64,000 nucleotides of DNA from the NCBI RefSeq assembly GCF_020905335.1, contig NZ_JAJJMN010000002.1, positions 124,001 through 188,000 on the forward strand, in the 5' to 3' direction. This document shows, piece by piece, positions 44,922-52,615 of the stretch (positions within the stretch are counted from its first letter, which is position 1; each line of letters begins with the position of its first letter). A program made the position numbers and the translations under genes. The notes under the pieces were generated by a model. That model was given only the letters and a program-made list of their open reading frames with translations. It was not told where the DNA came from and made no database searches. The stretch comes from Flavobacterium lipolyticum (GTDB lineage Bacteria; Bacteroidota; Bacteroidia; Flavobacteriales; Flavobacteriaceae).

Positions 44922-45680
44922 TTAAAAGAATAAATCGGTTATTTGAACGGCAATCATATCGAGTATAAAAATGGTAAGCGAAGCCGTTACAACTGCTGAA
45001 TTTGCTGCTTTTCCCACACTTTCAGTCCCATTAGAGGCATTAAATCCTTTAAAACATCCAATCATTCCGATAAAGAATCCGAAGAAGAACGTCTTAATGG
45101 TTGCAGGAACCAGATCCAGATATTTCAGTGATTGTAAAATTTGAGTCAGATAGCGATAGAAATTAACATCACCGTGGATATTAATTCCAACGAAACCACC
45201 AATAATGCCCACAGCATCTGCAAAAATGACCAAAATGGGAACCATTAAGGTACAGGCTAAAATTCTGGTTACGACCAAATAGTTGTAAGGATTAATTGCC
45301 GAAACTTCCATCGCGTCAATTTGTTCGGTTACTTTCATCGATCCCAATTCGGCACCAATTCCTGAGGAGATTTTTCCGGCACAAATTAAAGCAGTAATTA
45401 CGGGTGCAATTTCTCTTATTAAGGAAAGGGCGACCATTCCGGGCAACCAGGATTCCGCTCCAAAATTGACTAGTGTAGGACGAGATTGAAGGGTGAGTAC
45501 CAGTCCCATAATAAAACCGGTTATGGCTACTAAAGGCAATGATTTATATCCAATTACATAACATTGTTTTATAAACTCTTTGGCCTCATAAGGAGGAACG
45601 AAAACTTCCTTAAAAAACTGCTTCGCAAACAAAGTTGCATTTCCTATTTCGGTGAAAGTATTTTTTAGAGAGAGAATCAA
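44922..45680 (-). CDS. mlaE: Mla-type ABC transporter permease
   Basis: The 252-residue protein carries about five or six membrane segments and the MlaE family's conserved region (EQIDAMEVSAINPYNYLVVT). With MlaF and MlaD it should form the inner membrane complex for phospholipid transport that maintains outer membrane asymmetry. First gene of the operon. Confidence 0.9.
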   Translation of the reverse strand: MILSLKNTFTEIGNATLFAKQFFKEVFVPPYEAKEFIKQCYVIGYKSLPLVAITGFIMGLVLTLQSRPTLVNFGAESWLPGMVALSLIREIAPVITALICAGKISSGIGAELGSMKVTEQIDAMEVSAINPYNYLVVTRILACTLMVPILVIFADAVGIIGGFVGINIHGDVNFYRYLTQILQSLKYLDLVPATIKTFFFGFFIGMIGCFKGFNASNGTESVGKAANSAVVTASLTIFILDMIAVQITDLFF

Positions 45681-45872
45681 AATAATAGGTTTTTAGTATT
45701 AAATCGAAAATGAAACAACATAAATCTTAAAAGACAGTTGTAGCCTTTATGATCAAAGATTAAAGTTACTTGATAACTACAGAAGAAATCTTACATAACT
45801 TTTTTTGAAGTTTATATAATTAGCATTGTATGAGGAAAATAAAAGCAGAAAAGTTACGTTAGGGGGTGAAAC

Positions 45873-45905
45873 AAAAAAATCCCTTTGTTTGAAAAGGGAT
45901 TTTTG
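45873..45905 (-). terminator. Terminator of the small-enzyme operon
   Basis: ATCCCTTT / AAAAGGGAT hairpin with A and T runs, about 25 nt past the stop of the 45930 gene. Confidence 0.7.
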
Positions 45906-45929
45906 ACGTTTTGAGTTTCAGGTTTATTG

Positions 45930-46403
45930 TTAAGATTGCGTCTGAAAGCTATAATATTTTCGTGTTATAAGTGCAATAGGAAGTCCGATGCAGAACATCA
46001 GAATCAATATGGAAAGGAATAACGGGAAATCTAAGTGTTTTTCGGGAAGGACAGGAAAGGTAATAGGCAGCACAATTAAATTCATAATGATCCAGACGAA
46101 TATTCCATAGAGGAATCCGGAAACAATTGCACTTTTTTTGAGAAAAGGCAGATAAGGATAAATGATAAAATAAAACAGGGTGAAACTTAGTGCAATTAAG
46201 TAATGGAATCCAAGACCGAAGAGAGCCATTATCGAGCCTCCACTGTAGGCTTCTTTTTTAAAAACACCACTTGCAATGGATTGTAGCAGTTTTATGGCAG
46301 TGGTTTTTTGGAGTATAAAAGCATAAACTGTAATTGCTGCCGTCACGTCTAATGTTCCTGCAACGAGCCAGGCAGTTAAAATGGTTTTGGTTTTGGATTT
46401 CAT
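45930..46403 (-). CDS. Small polytopic membrane protein
   Basis: The 157-residue protein has four hydrophobic segments (about 10-30, 55-80, 90-115, 130-148). It resembles YagU/DUF1440-like conserved membrane proteins but is not firmly assigned. It lies 3 nt after the DinB gene in a five-gene minus-strand cluster. Confidence 0.65.
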   Translation of the reverse strand: MKSKTKTILTAWLVAGTLDVTAAITVYAFILQKTTAIKLLQSIASGVFKKEAYSGGSIMALFGLGFHYLIALSFTLFYFIIYPYLPFLKKSAIVSGFLYGIFVWIIMNLIVLPITFPVLPEKHLDFPLFLSILILMFCIGLPIALITRKYYSFQTQS

Positions 46404-46406
46404 AGG

Positions 46407-46913
46407 TTAGTTTTTTACAACATTATAAATGTTTTTCAATTGATTTAAATGTCTTTTGGCATGCACGTTACAAAAAAATAATAATTCGTAGATCGTTAAA
46501 TTTCCAATACCCGGTATTTCAAAATCCATACAGGTGAGTGTTAAATCATAATTTTCGGCAATATGCTGCATTTCTTTTTCAATTCTTTGAAGACTTGAAA
46601 TCAGCTCCGTTTTATCATACTCGCGGTCTTCCGGATATATAAAATCAGGGGAGTCATACTTGGTACTGAAATCGAGAAATATCCCTTGAAGCGCTGGAAT
46701 TTTTTCATCATAGTTTGCTGCTAGTTTTTGGGTATTAGCCTCGCAAACCTGACGCAGTCCTGAGGTCGATTTTATAATATGACGGGCAACCTGTCCGGCT
46801 GTCCAGCTACCTTCAAACGGTACTTGATTGACTTCGCTTTGCGTAAAAAGAGAAACAGTATCGGAAAATTGTCCGAAAGTCGTCTCGATATCTTGTTTTA
46901 ATTCTGTTTTCAT
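46407..46913 (-). CDS. DinB-family protein
   Basis: The 168-residue protein has a four-helix DinB-type fold, with SWTAGQVARHIIKSTSG carrying the first His and a late HAKRHLNQL giving H-x3-H ligands. DinB-like proteins are metal-dependent and often thiol-dependent transferases or of unknown function. Part of the cluster with VOC and DoxX genes. Confidence 0.8.
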   Translation of the reverse strand: MKTELKQDIETTFGQFSDTVSLFTQSEVNQVPFEGSWTAGQVARHIIKSTSGLRQVCEANTQKLAANYDEKIPALQGIFLDFSTKYDSPDFIYPEDREYDKTELISSLQRIEKEMQHIAENYDLTLTCMDFEIPGIGNLTIYELLFFCNVHAKRHLNQLKNIYNVVKN

Positions 46914-46926
46914 AATTTTTTGTTTT

Positions 46927-47304
46927 TTACTCTATTATAGAAGTGATCCACCAGACATTTCCAAACGGGTCAGTAACACCGCAAGTTCTGCCGTACTCTT
47001 TATTGCTGACTCCCATTATGCTCGTAGCACCATTTTCTAATGCTTTTTTATAGGTTTCGTCCACGTTGGGTACATACACAAATAGGTTAGCGGTTTGTCT
47101 TGACCAGTCTTCAACTACGTCTGTAACCATGATAGTACTTCCGGTTATGATAATTTCTGCATGCATAACCGTTCCGTCTTCGCGTAGTACATGATCGGAA
47201 GAAGTTGTTGCATCAAAGACTTTTTGAGTAAATGCTATAAATTGCGATGCGCCATTTAAAATCAAATAAGGCATTATGGTCTGATGTCCGGATGGTAAAT
47301 TCAT
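46927..47304 (-). CDS. VOC/glyoxalase-like protein (PhnB type)
   Basis: The 125-residue protein has a vicinal-oxygen-chelate fold: MPYLILNGASQFIAFTQKVF, HAEIIITGSTIMVTDVVED, and the closing GRTCGVTDPFGNVWWITS. It probably binds a metal and a small molecule; substrate unknown. It lies 13 nt upstream of the DinB gene in transcription order. Confidence 0.82.
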   Translation of the reverse strand: MNLPSGHQTIMPYLILNGASQFIAFTQKVFDATTSSDHVLREDGTVMHAEIIITGSTIMVTDVVEDWSRQTANLFVYVPNVDETYKKALENGATSIMGVSNKEYGRTCGVTDPFGNVWWITSIIE

Positions 47305-47393
47305 TTGGTTAGATTTGAAGGTTGATAGTGTTTCAAATTTACAAATTTTATCAATAAAACTTTATCAATCAGCTTTTTGTCGTTTTTTCGGAC

Positions 47394-47606
47394 TCACAAA
47401 AGAACTTCACAATGAAAGCCATAGGAATCAAGAAGTTCTATTATTCTTTGATTTGAAATTGACGGTGCATGAACGCGTAAAATTCTATCACAATCCTCCA
47501 AATCAAAATTAATACTACTGTTTGGAAAATGTTCAAGAAGTTTCTCCACAATCAGTAGAGATTGCCCGATTTCCTGAACATTTGTTTTATAAACTTCTAT
47601 CATCAT
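47394..47606 (-). CDS. Small conserved hypothetical protein
   Basis: The 70-residue protein begins (M)MIEVYKTNVQEIGQSLLIVE and ends SYGFHCEVLL. Its beta-alpha-beta pattern resembles heavy-metal-associated domain folds, but the metal-binding CxxC is missing. It follows the DoxX gene by 9 nt. Function unknown. Confidence 0.6.
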   Translation of the reverse strand: MMIEVYKTNVQEIGQSLLIVEKLLEHFPNSSINFDLEDCDRILRVHAPSISNQRIIELLDSYGFHCEVLL

Positions 47607-47615
47607 TTCAGGAGG

Positions 47616-47996
47616 TTATAAAGCGATGTTTTTATAACGCTCTATTTTATGATAATAAACGTAAGAAATCGCCAGAATTACTAAAAAGATTAAAGGAAAG
47701 AAGGCCTGGAAATTGATGCCGTCTACTGCAGCGTGACTGATGGAAGCAAAAATAAAGTCGAAGCCAAAACCAGCGTAAGCCCATTCTTTTATGTTTTTTG
47801 GAATGGAAGGAATCACCAGGACTAAAACACCAAGAATTTTAAAGACAACTAAGGCATTTCCGAAATACTCAGGATAGCCCAAATGTCTGATTCCTTCTTT
47901 TGCTAATTCGGTTTGTGAAGTTAAGGCCGGCATTACACCTTCGAATAAAAAGATAATAGTAGTAGTGATCCAAAAGATAATTTTTGCTTTTTTCAT
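47616..47996 (-). CDS. DoxX-family membrane protein
   Basis: The 126-residue protein has four membrane helices; the family phrase GIRHLGYPEYFGNALVVFKILG is clear. DoxX-like proteins are small inner membrane proteins, some linked to redox or oxidative-stress complexes. First gene of the cluster. Confidence 0.8.
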   Translation of the reverse strand: MKKAKIIFWITTTIIFLFEGVMPALTSQTELAKEGIRHLGYPEYFGNALVVFKILGVLVLVIPSIPKNIKEWAYAGFGFDFIFASISHAAVDGINFQAFFPLIFLVILAISYVYYHKIERYKNIAL

Positions 47997-48111
47997 GGGA
48001 TAGTTTTTAAATGGTTGTTAATTAATTCATTACAAACTTACAATTCTTATCTTTTGAACAGACTACACATTTACGACTATTTTAGGGGCATTTGGGACAG
48101 AGAAGGGGATT

Positions 48112-48286
48112 TGTGATTTTAGATTTATGATTTTAGATTTTAGAGTTTAGATTTTAGAGTTTAGATTTTAGAGCCAAGAGGCAAGAGTCAAGAATATAGA
48201 ATAAAGAATAAAGAGAATAGATTTTGAAACTTGAAACTTGACTCTTGACTCTTTCTTCTTTACTCTTGAAACTTGAAACCTGAAAC
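48112..48286. repeat. 25-unit heptanucleotide array in strict 7-nt register
   Basis: From 48112 the sequence divides cleanly into 7-nt units: TTAGATT/TTAGAGT alternation, then CAAGAGG, CAAGAGT, CAAGAAT, ATAGAAT, AAAGAAT, then TTGAAAC, TTGACTC and CTGAAAC. Units drift gradually but never leave the register. The array fills most of the 304-nt gap between DoxX and the GNAT gene. Confidence 0.9.
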
Positions 48287-48300
48287 CTGGAGTTTGGAAT

Positions 48301-49047
48301 TTAAGATTTGGAATTTGCTCCCAAAACATAGTTTTTAATGACAAATAAGTCTTCGAAACCTAATCTCGTGTAGATGTCTTTTCCCATGGCAGAAGCTTGT
48401 AACTGCACGTAATCCCCATTTAAATCGATGGAGAGATTTAACGCATATTTCATGATTTCTTCAGCAAAACCTTTTCGGCGCATTTCGGGAATTACTCCTA
48501 AACCATGAATTCCAATTGTATTTTGAGTTTGAAACAGCATAAAAGTTCCAATAGGTTGATTGTCTAAAGAAACCAGGTAAAACTGAACATCGTGATGATT
48601 ATGAATCAGGATTTCTTTGCTAATCACATAACCAAAAGCATGAGGATACAGATCTGCCCATATTTTAGCGTCCTGTTCAGTGGAAACTCTTTTAAAACTC
48701 AGATTGTTTTGAAGTGCAAATTTCTGATCTAATTTTAAAGCCATCGCAACCTGCTCACTTTTTAATGAGAAACCATAGGCATCTAGTATTTGATACGATT
48801 TTGTTCCGTAGATATCCCAATAAGCGAAGGCTAATTCTGAATTGGCCTGCATGCTTTTAGTAATTTCACCGATGTCATTTTTAGAGATATCTTTTTGAAA
48901 CCACAATTTATTAGGCCAGCCTGAATTTTCGACTTTGCTATATTCAAAAAGAGGAGTTGCACGGTAGGATAGGAAAGAGGAACTAACCGTTTTCCACATT
49001 CCGGTAAGATTATTTAAGTTGTCTTCGATTAAGTTTATATTTTCCAT
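48301..49047 (-). CDS. GNAT family N-acetyltransferase
   Basis: The start chosen is ATG 49047 (MENINLIEDNLNNLTGMWKT), giving 248 residues. The C-terminal half is a GNAT fold: FMLFQTQNTIGIHGLGVIPEMRRKG with the R/Q-x-x-G-x-G/A pyrophosphate-like loop, then ALNLSIDLNGDYVQLQASAMG and YTRLGF. The N-terminal half is unassigned. Acceptor unknown. It lies 73 nt downstream of the Crp/Fnr gene and may be its co-transcribed partner. Confidence 0.82.
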   Translation of the reverse strand: MENINLIEDNLNNLTGMWKTVSSSFLSYRATPLFEYSKVENSGWPNKLWFQKDISKNDIGEITKSMQANSELAFAYWDIYGTKSYQILDAYGFSLKSEQVAMALKLDQKFALQNNLSFKRVSTEQDAKIWADLYPHAFGYVISKEILIHNHHDVQFYLVSLDNQPIGTFMLFQTQNTIGIHGLGVIPEMRRKGFAEEIMKYALNLSIDLNGDYVQLQASAMGKDIYTRLGFEDLFVIKNYVLGANSKS

Positions 49048-49119
49048 TTGAATATTATTTATAAGAATACAAGACAAAGATACTTCCGGCTTTTATAGGA
49101 AACCTTTACATATGTTGAT

Positions 49120-49725
49120 TTACAAATCTTTTTCGAGATTTTTTCGGATACGGCTTAGCTGAGTAGGGGTAATCCCTAAATGGGAGGCGATGTGAAGTAA
49201 GGGAATGCGGTCTGCAATATCCGGATGTTTGGATAGAAGATTTAGGTATCTCTCGGTAGCATTTTGCATGACTAAAGCAATTTCGCGTTGTTCCTTTTCG
49301 ATGACCCAGTTTTTTTCCAAATAGGCAATGTAATAATTTTTGAGATCGTTATTCTGTTCAATCAGCGCTCGGTATTTTTTGTAGTTAAGCTGAATCAGGA
49401 TAGAATCTTCGAGGGCTTCTATGGTGAAGTGAGAAGCAGTTTGCTGCAGTAAAGAAGCCTTTGAACCGGCAAAATCACCTTCAAGAAAAATATTTTTGTT
49501 ATAGAGGGTACCCGCCGCATCGGTGATATAAGCCCGTAAAGCGCCTTTGATTATAAAATATATTTCCTTTGCAATTTGTCCGTTTTGAAGTAAAATGTCT
49601 CCTTTTTTAATAGATTGAATTTCAGTAATACCTGCAATCAATTCCCAGGAAGATTCTGAAATAGGAGCGTAGCCTTCGAATTTTATTTTTAAATCGTCGA
49701 GGTACTTATTTTGATTGATTGACAT
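49120..49725 (-). CDS. Crp/Fnr family transcriptional regulator
   Basis: The start chosen is ATG 49725 (MSINQNKYLDDLKIKFEGYA), giving 201 residues; a minus-strand -7 box TATTTTTG lies at 49754-49747. The N-terminal cyclic-nucleotide-binding beta-roll (IQSIKKGDILLQNGQIAKEI, FIIKGALRAY) lacks obvious FNR cysteines. The C-terminal HTH includes RIPLLHIASHLGITPTQLSR. The ligand is unknown. Confidence 0.88.
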   Translation of the reverse strand: MSINQNKYLDDLKIKFEGYAPISESSWELIAGITEIQSIKKGDILLQNGQIAKEIYFIIKGALRAYITDAAGTLYNKNIFLEGDFAGSKASLLQQTASHFTIEALEDSILIQLNYKKYRALIEQNNDLKNYYIAYLEKNWVIEKEQREIALVMQNATERYLNLLSKHPDIADRIPLLHIASHLGITPTQLSRIRKNLEKDL

Positions 49726-49762
49726 TTTGATTGAAGTTTTACCTATCAAAAATAAAGAAAAA

Positions 49763-49854
49763 TTACGGATTATATAGTACGTGGATGACGCGGATTCGCT
49801 ATCGCGAAGACACGGATTTTTACTGATTTTTTTATTCTCCTTTTTGTCATTTTG
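49763..49854. repeat. Single arm of the 'CGCGGATTCGCT' fold-back repeat
   Basis: Contains GATGACGCGGATTCGCT and GCGAAGACACGGATTT, closely matching the left outer arm of the palindrome at 50527-50805, but no opposing arm is present here. Confidence 0.7.
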
Positions 49855-49880
49855 TAGAACGAGGAGTAACCATTGTGAGA

Positions 49881-49920
49881 AAAAAAACCGCTAAAAACGT
49901 AAAAGTTATTTAGCGGTTTA
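49881..49920 (-). terminator. Terminator of the 49971 lipoprotein gene
   Basis: AACCGCTAAA / TTTAGCGGTT stem (49887-49896 / 49909-49918) with a 12-nt loop, preceded by A and followed by T residues. Confidence 0.75.
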
Positions 49921-49970
49921 ATTGAGAAGTTTTTTTTACTGTTTTGGTCTAAATCCCTTTATTTCAGATT

Positions 49971-50420
49971 TTAATCGGCGTAGTGATAAATACTTTTTTT
50001 AATGGTATCTTTTATTTTTTCAAGTGTTACTTCAGTCACACCGCCTTCATAATTCATACTAATAAGGACTTTATCTTTGATGATTTCGTAGTCAATTGAG
50101 ATCAATCCATTTTTATTCACCGGTACAGATTTGCTTTCGTTTGGGATGGAACTTAAAAAATAAGCAGATTCTTCAACCTCTTTATTTTGGATAATATTTT
50201 GATAGACCTGAGCAAGATCTGTGTCTTTTAAGATACATTCTCTTCCGGATCCCATTTCTACTTCAACATCCTTACAATCTTCTTTTTTCTCTGCTTCTTT
50301 TTTTACAGCAGGGCTTGTTTTTACCGGTTCTTTTACTGCTTTTGCTTCTTTCTCTGAATTGTTTTCTTTGCAGTTTGTAAATAGTAATGCTAAAATTGCA
50401 AGGCATGCGATTTTTTTCAT
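49971..50420 (-). CDS. Hypothetical lipoprotein
   Basis: The start chosen is ATG 50420, which gives a lipoprotein signal MKKIACLAILALLFTNC (149 residues). The mature N-terminus is Lys/Glu-rich. A small domain follows with SGRECILKDTDLAQVYQNII and two beta strands. No known family. Probably anchored to a membrane. Confidence 0.7.
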   Translation of the reverse strand: MKKIACLAILALLFTNCKENNSEKEAKAVKEPVKTSPAVKKEAEKKEDCKDVEVEMGSGRECILKDTDLAQVYQNIIQNKEVEESAYFLSSIPNESKSVPVNKNGLISIDYEIIKDKVLISMNYEGGVTEVTLEKIKDTIKKSIYHYAD

Positions 50421-50526
50421 GGGATTTAATGTATTGATTAAGAGGTTTGTTTTATTAATATTCGATACGATATTCATTCTTTGGAGCCATTTTTCGAAGG
50501 CTTGACAATATCAAAAGTAAGAAATA

Positions 50527-50805
50527 TTGCGGATTATTGGGTACGCGGATGACGCAGATTCGCTACCGCGAAGACACGGATTGACGCGGATTTTTTCTCA
50601 CAATAGTGACTCACAATCTTTTATGCGCAATCTTGTCATCCTGACGAAGGAAGGATCACACGCGAGATTCGACAAAGATTGGCGACATTCTGTACGGAGT
50701 TACTTGTGTGATCCTTCCTTCGTCAGGATGACAAAAATGAGAATAAAAAAATCAGTGTTAGTCCGCGCTTCCGCAAGGCGGATCCGCCGCATCCGCGTGC
50801 CATAA
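50527..50805. repeat. Nested fold-back palindrome
   Basis: Inner arms are a perfect 27-bp inverted repeat (50635-50661 / 50706-50732; ends GTCATCCTGACG and CGTCAGGATGAC). Outer arms 50540-50596 and 50745-50801 are imperfect inverted copies of a sequence with ACGCGGATG, GCGAAGACACGGATT and a T tract. The whole unit could fold into one long hairpin. The family recurs at 49763 and 62724-62877. Confidence 0.9.
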
Positions 50806-50842
50806 AAAAACGCCATGAAACTATAAGTCTCACAGCGTTCTC
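50803..50842 (-). terminator. Terminator of the efflux operon
   Basis: On the minus strand, AACGC / GCGTT with an inner TGAGACT / AGTTTCA stem and a following T run, about 35 nt past the stop of the outer membrane factor gene. Confidence 0.6.
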
Positions 50843-50871
50843 CTCTCAAAAAAATAAATAATTAACGGGTA

Positions 50872-52290
50872 TTATTTCCAGCCACCACCTAAAGCACGAT
50901 ACAACTCGGTATTGGCAGATAGTTGTTCTCTTTTTATGTTGGCGAGTTCTAGTTCACTTTGTAACAAATTAGATTGCGCAGTAAGCACTTCAAGATATTC
51001 CGCCATACCATTTTTGAATAACAAATTGGCATTTTTTATGGCTTGCTGTAGCGTTTTTACACGTTGTTGCAAAAAGGATTCCTGTTGTTGCAATTTCTCT
51101 ACTTTTACCAAAGCATCAGATACCTCACTAACCGCTACTAAAACAGATTGTCTAAAATTCAGAACCGCTTTTTCCCTTTCGGCAACGGCGATATGGTATT
51201 GTGTTTTTACTTTTTTATTATTCAGCAAAGGCTGTGTCAATCCTCCTGCAAGAGTTCCGAACAAAGAGGCCGGAATATTGAACCAATTGCTGGCTTCGAA
51301 GGAGTTTACACCACCCTGAGCTGTAATTCTAAGTGCCGGATACAAATTGGCTTTTGTAATTCCTACGCTGGCATTCGCGGCTTTAAGAGCTAGTTCGGCG
51401 CTTTTTACATCCGGTCTGCGGCTTACTAACGAAGATGGAATTCCGATCGAATTATTGTTTTTAACTTCTAAAGCCCCCAAACGAATACTTCTTTGTTTGG
51501 AATCCGGAAAAGAGCCTGTCAGAACACTCAAAGCATTTTCCTGAATCGCAATGTTTTGTTCCAATAGCGGAATCAGTTGCGCGGCGTTTAATTTTTGTGC
51601 TTCCGATTGTTGAATCGCCAATGAAGTGACCTGACCGGCATCGTATTTTAATTTGATAATAGAGGTGGTACTATCATTTAATTTTAGATTTTGTCGGGCA
51701 ATATCCAACTGTGCGTCCAGCATTAAAAGATTGTAATATCCCTTAGAAACATTAGCAACAATGGTAGTCTGTAAAGCTTTTTTAACTTCTTCTGACTGCA
51801 GATAACCCGCAAAAGCTTCTTTTTTCTGGTTCTTTATTTTTCCCCAAATATCGGCTTCCCATGAAAGTGTCGCTCCGGCGGTGAAGTCATTAATATGATT
51901 CTGACCCAATGCCTGACCTAAATTCTTTCCGGTAAAACTATTGTCTGATGGATTGCTGGTACTTGCCGCTACCGATAAATTGACTTCAGGGACATTTCCC
52001 CATTTGGACTGTGTGAATCGGTAATGTGCAATCTCGATATTTTTAGTCGCAATTTGCAGGTCGTTGTTTCGGGCAACCGCGCTGTCTATTAACTGAATAA
52101 CATCTTTTTCGGTAAAGAAGTTTTTCCACTCCGTATCTCCAATACTTGTCGTATCTTTTGAAACCGATACACTCCTGAAATTTTCAGGAAATGCATCTTT
52201 TGGAGTTTCAATATCCTTCGAAACCTTACAGGATATTACTGTGGTGATCAAAATAGCGATCATCACGATTTTGGTTATATGATTTTTCAT
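50872..52290 (-). CDS. RND outer membrane factor (TolC/NodT-type lipoprotein)
   Basis: The start chosen is ATG 52290 (MKNHITKIVMIAILITTVIS), giving 472 residues with lipobox TTVISC. Two similar TolC-like halves are seen, with long coiled helices (QSEAQKLNAAQLIPLLEQNI, VEKLQQQESFLQQRVKTLQQ) and a conserved SSLVSRRPDVKSAE junction. It forms the outer membrane channel for the RND pump encoded upstream. Last gene of the operon. Confidence 0.9.
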   Translation of the reverse strand: MKNHITKIVMIAILITTVISCKVSKDIETPKDAFPENFRSVSVSKDTTSIGDTEWKNFFTEKDVIQLIDSAVARNNDLQIATKNIEIAHYRFTQSKWGNVPEVNLSVAASTSNPSDNSFTGKNLGQALGQNHINDFTAGATLSWEADIWGKIKNQKKEAFAGYLQSEEVKKALQTTIVANVSKGYYNLLMLDAQLDIARQNLKLNDSTTSIIKLKYDAGQVTSLAIQQSEAQKLNAAQLIPLLEQNIAIQENALSVLTGSFPDSKQRSIRLGALEVKNNNSIGIPSSLVSRRPDVKSAELALKAANASVGITKANLYPALRITAQGGVNSFEASNWFNIPASLFGTLAGGLTQPLLNNKKVKTQYHIAVAEREKAVLNFRQSVLVAVSEVSDALVKVEKLQQQESFLQQRVKTLQQAIKNANLLFKNGMAEYLEVLTAQSNLLQSELELANIKREQLSANTELYRALGGGWK

Positions 52291-52330
52291 TGTTTTTTTA
52301 TTAGATTTTTGTACTCTTTGGATGTAATTT

Positions 52331-52470
52331 TTTAAACACATAGAAACATAGTTTTTATAAACTTAAAAGAGGCGTTTCACTAATTTAAATGCACATAGCT
52401 TGTCTATGTGTGGAAATCAGTTTCTTCTAATTTCTTTTTTGTGGCATAAAGTTCTATGTCTCTATGTATT
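52331..52470. repeat. Intergenic 'AACACATAGAAACATAG' repeat
   Basis: AAACACATAGAAACATAG (from 52335) and the inverted TCTATGTCTCTATGTATT (about 52453-52470) flank this 140-nt stretch. The same word occurs inverted at 59696-59717. It lies between the outer membrane factor gene and a 37-residue gene. Confidence 0.6.
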
Positions 52471-52499
52471 AAAATTTATTTTTTAATATCTCCGGGAGC

Positions 52500-52613
52500 T
52501 TAAATTTCTGTACAAGTATCTTTTCTGCTTTCAAGATCTCTTGAAATTTTATAGGAGATGTATCCGATGCCAATGATAATGGCTACGAGTACGGTTGTGA
52601 TATAGTTTTCCAT
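52500..52613 (-). CDS. 37-residue single-span membrane peptide in the efflux operon
   Basis: ATG at 52613 starts 2 nt after the pump gene's stop codon. The product MENYITTVLVAIIIGIGYIS... has one membrane helix followed by a charged tail with one cysteine (SRDLESRKDTC). Its position and close spacing point to co-translation with the RND pump; such small peptides can modulate transporter assembly or activity (as AcrZ does for AcrB). Function here is inference. Confidence 0.6.
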   Translation of the reverse strand: MENYITTVLVAIIIGIGYISYKISRDLESRKDTCTEI

Positions 52614-52615
52614 TT

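Noticed and set aside
48112..48286. Heptad array as CRISPR or gene
   Set aside because: The unit is 7 nt and no open frame is kept; it is a simple-sequence array.
50527..50805. 92-codon plus-strand open frame inside the fold-back element
   Set aside because: The frame is made only of palindromic repeat sequence and has no start signal or motif.
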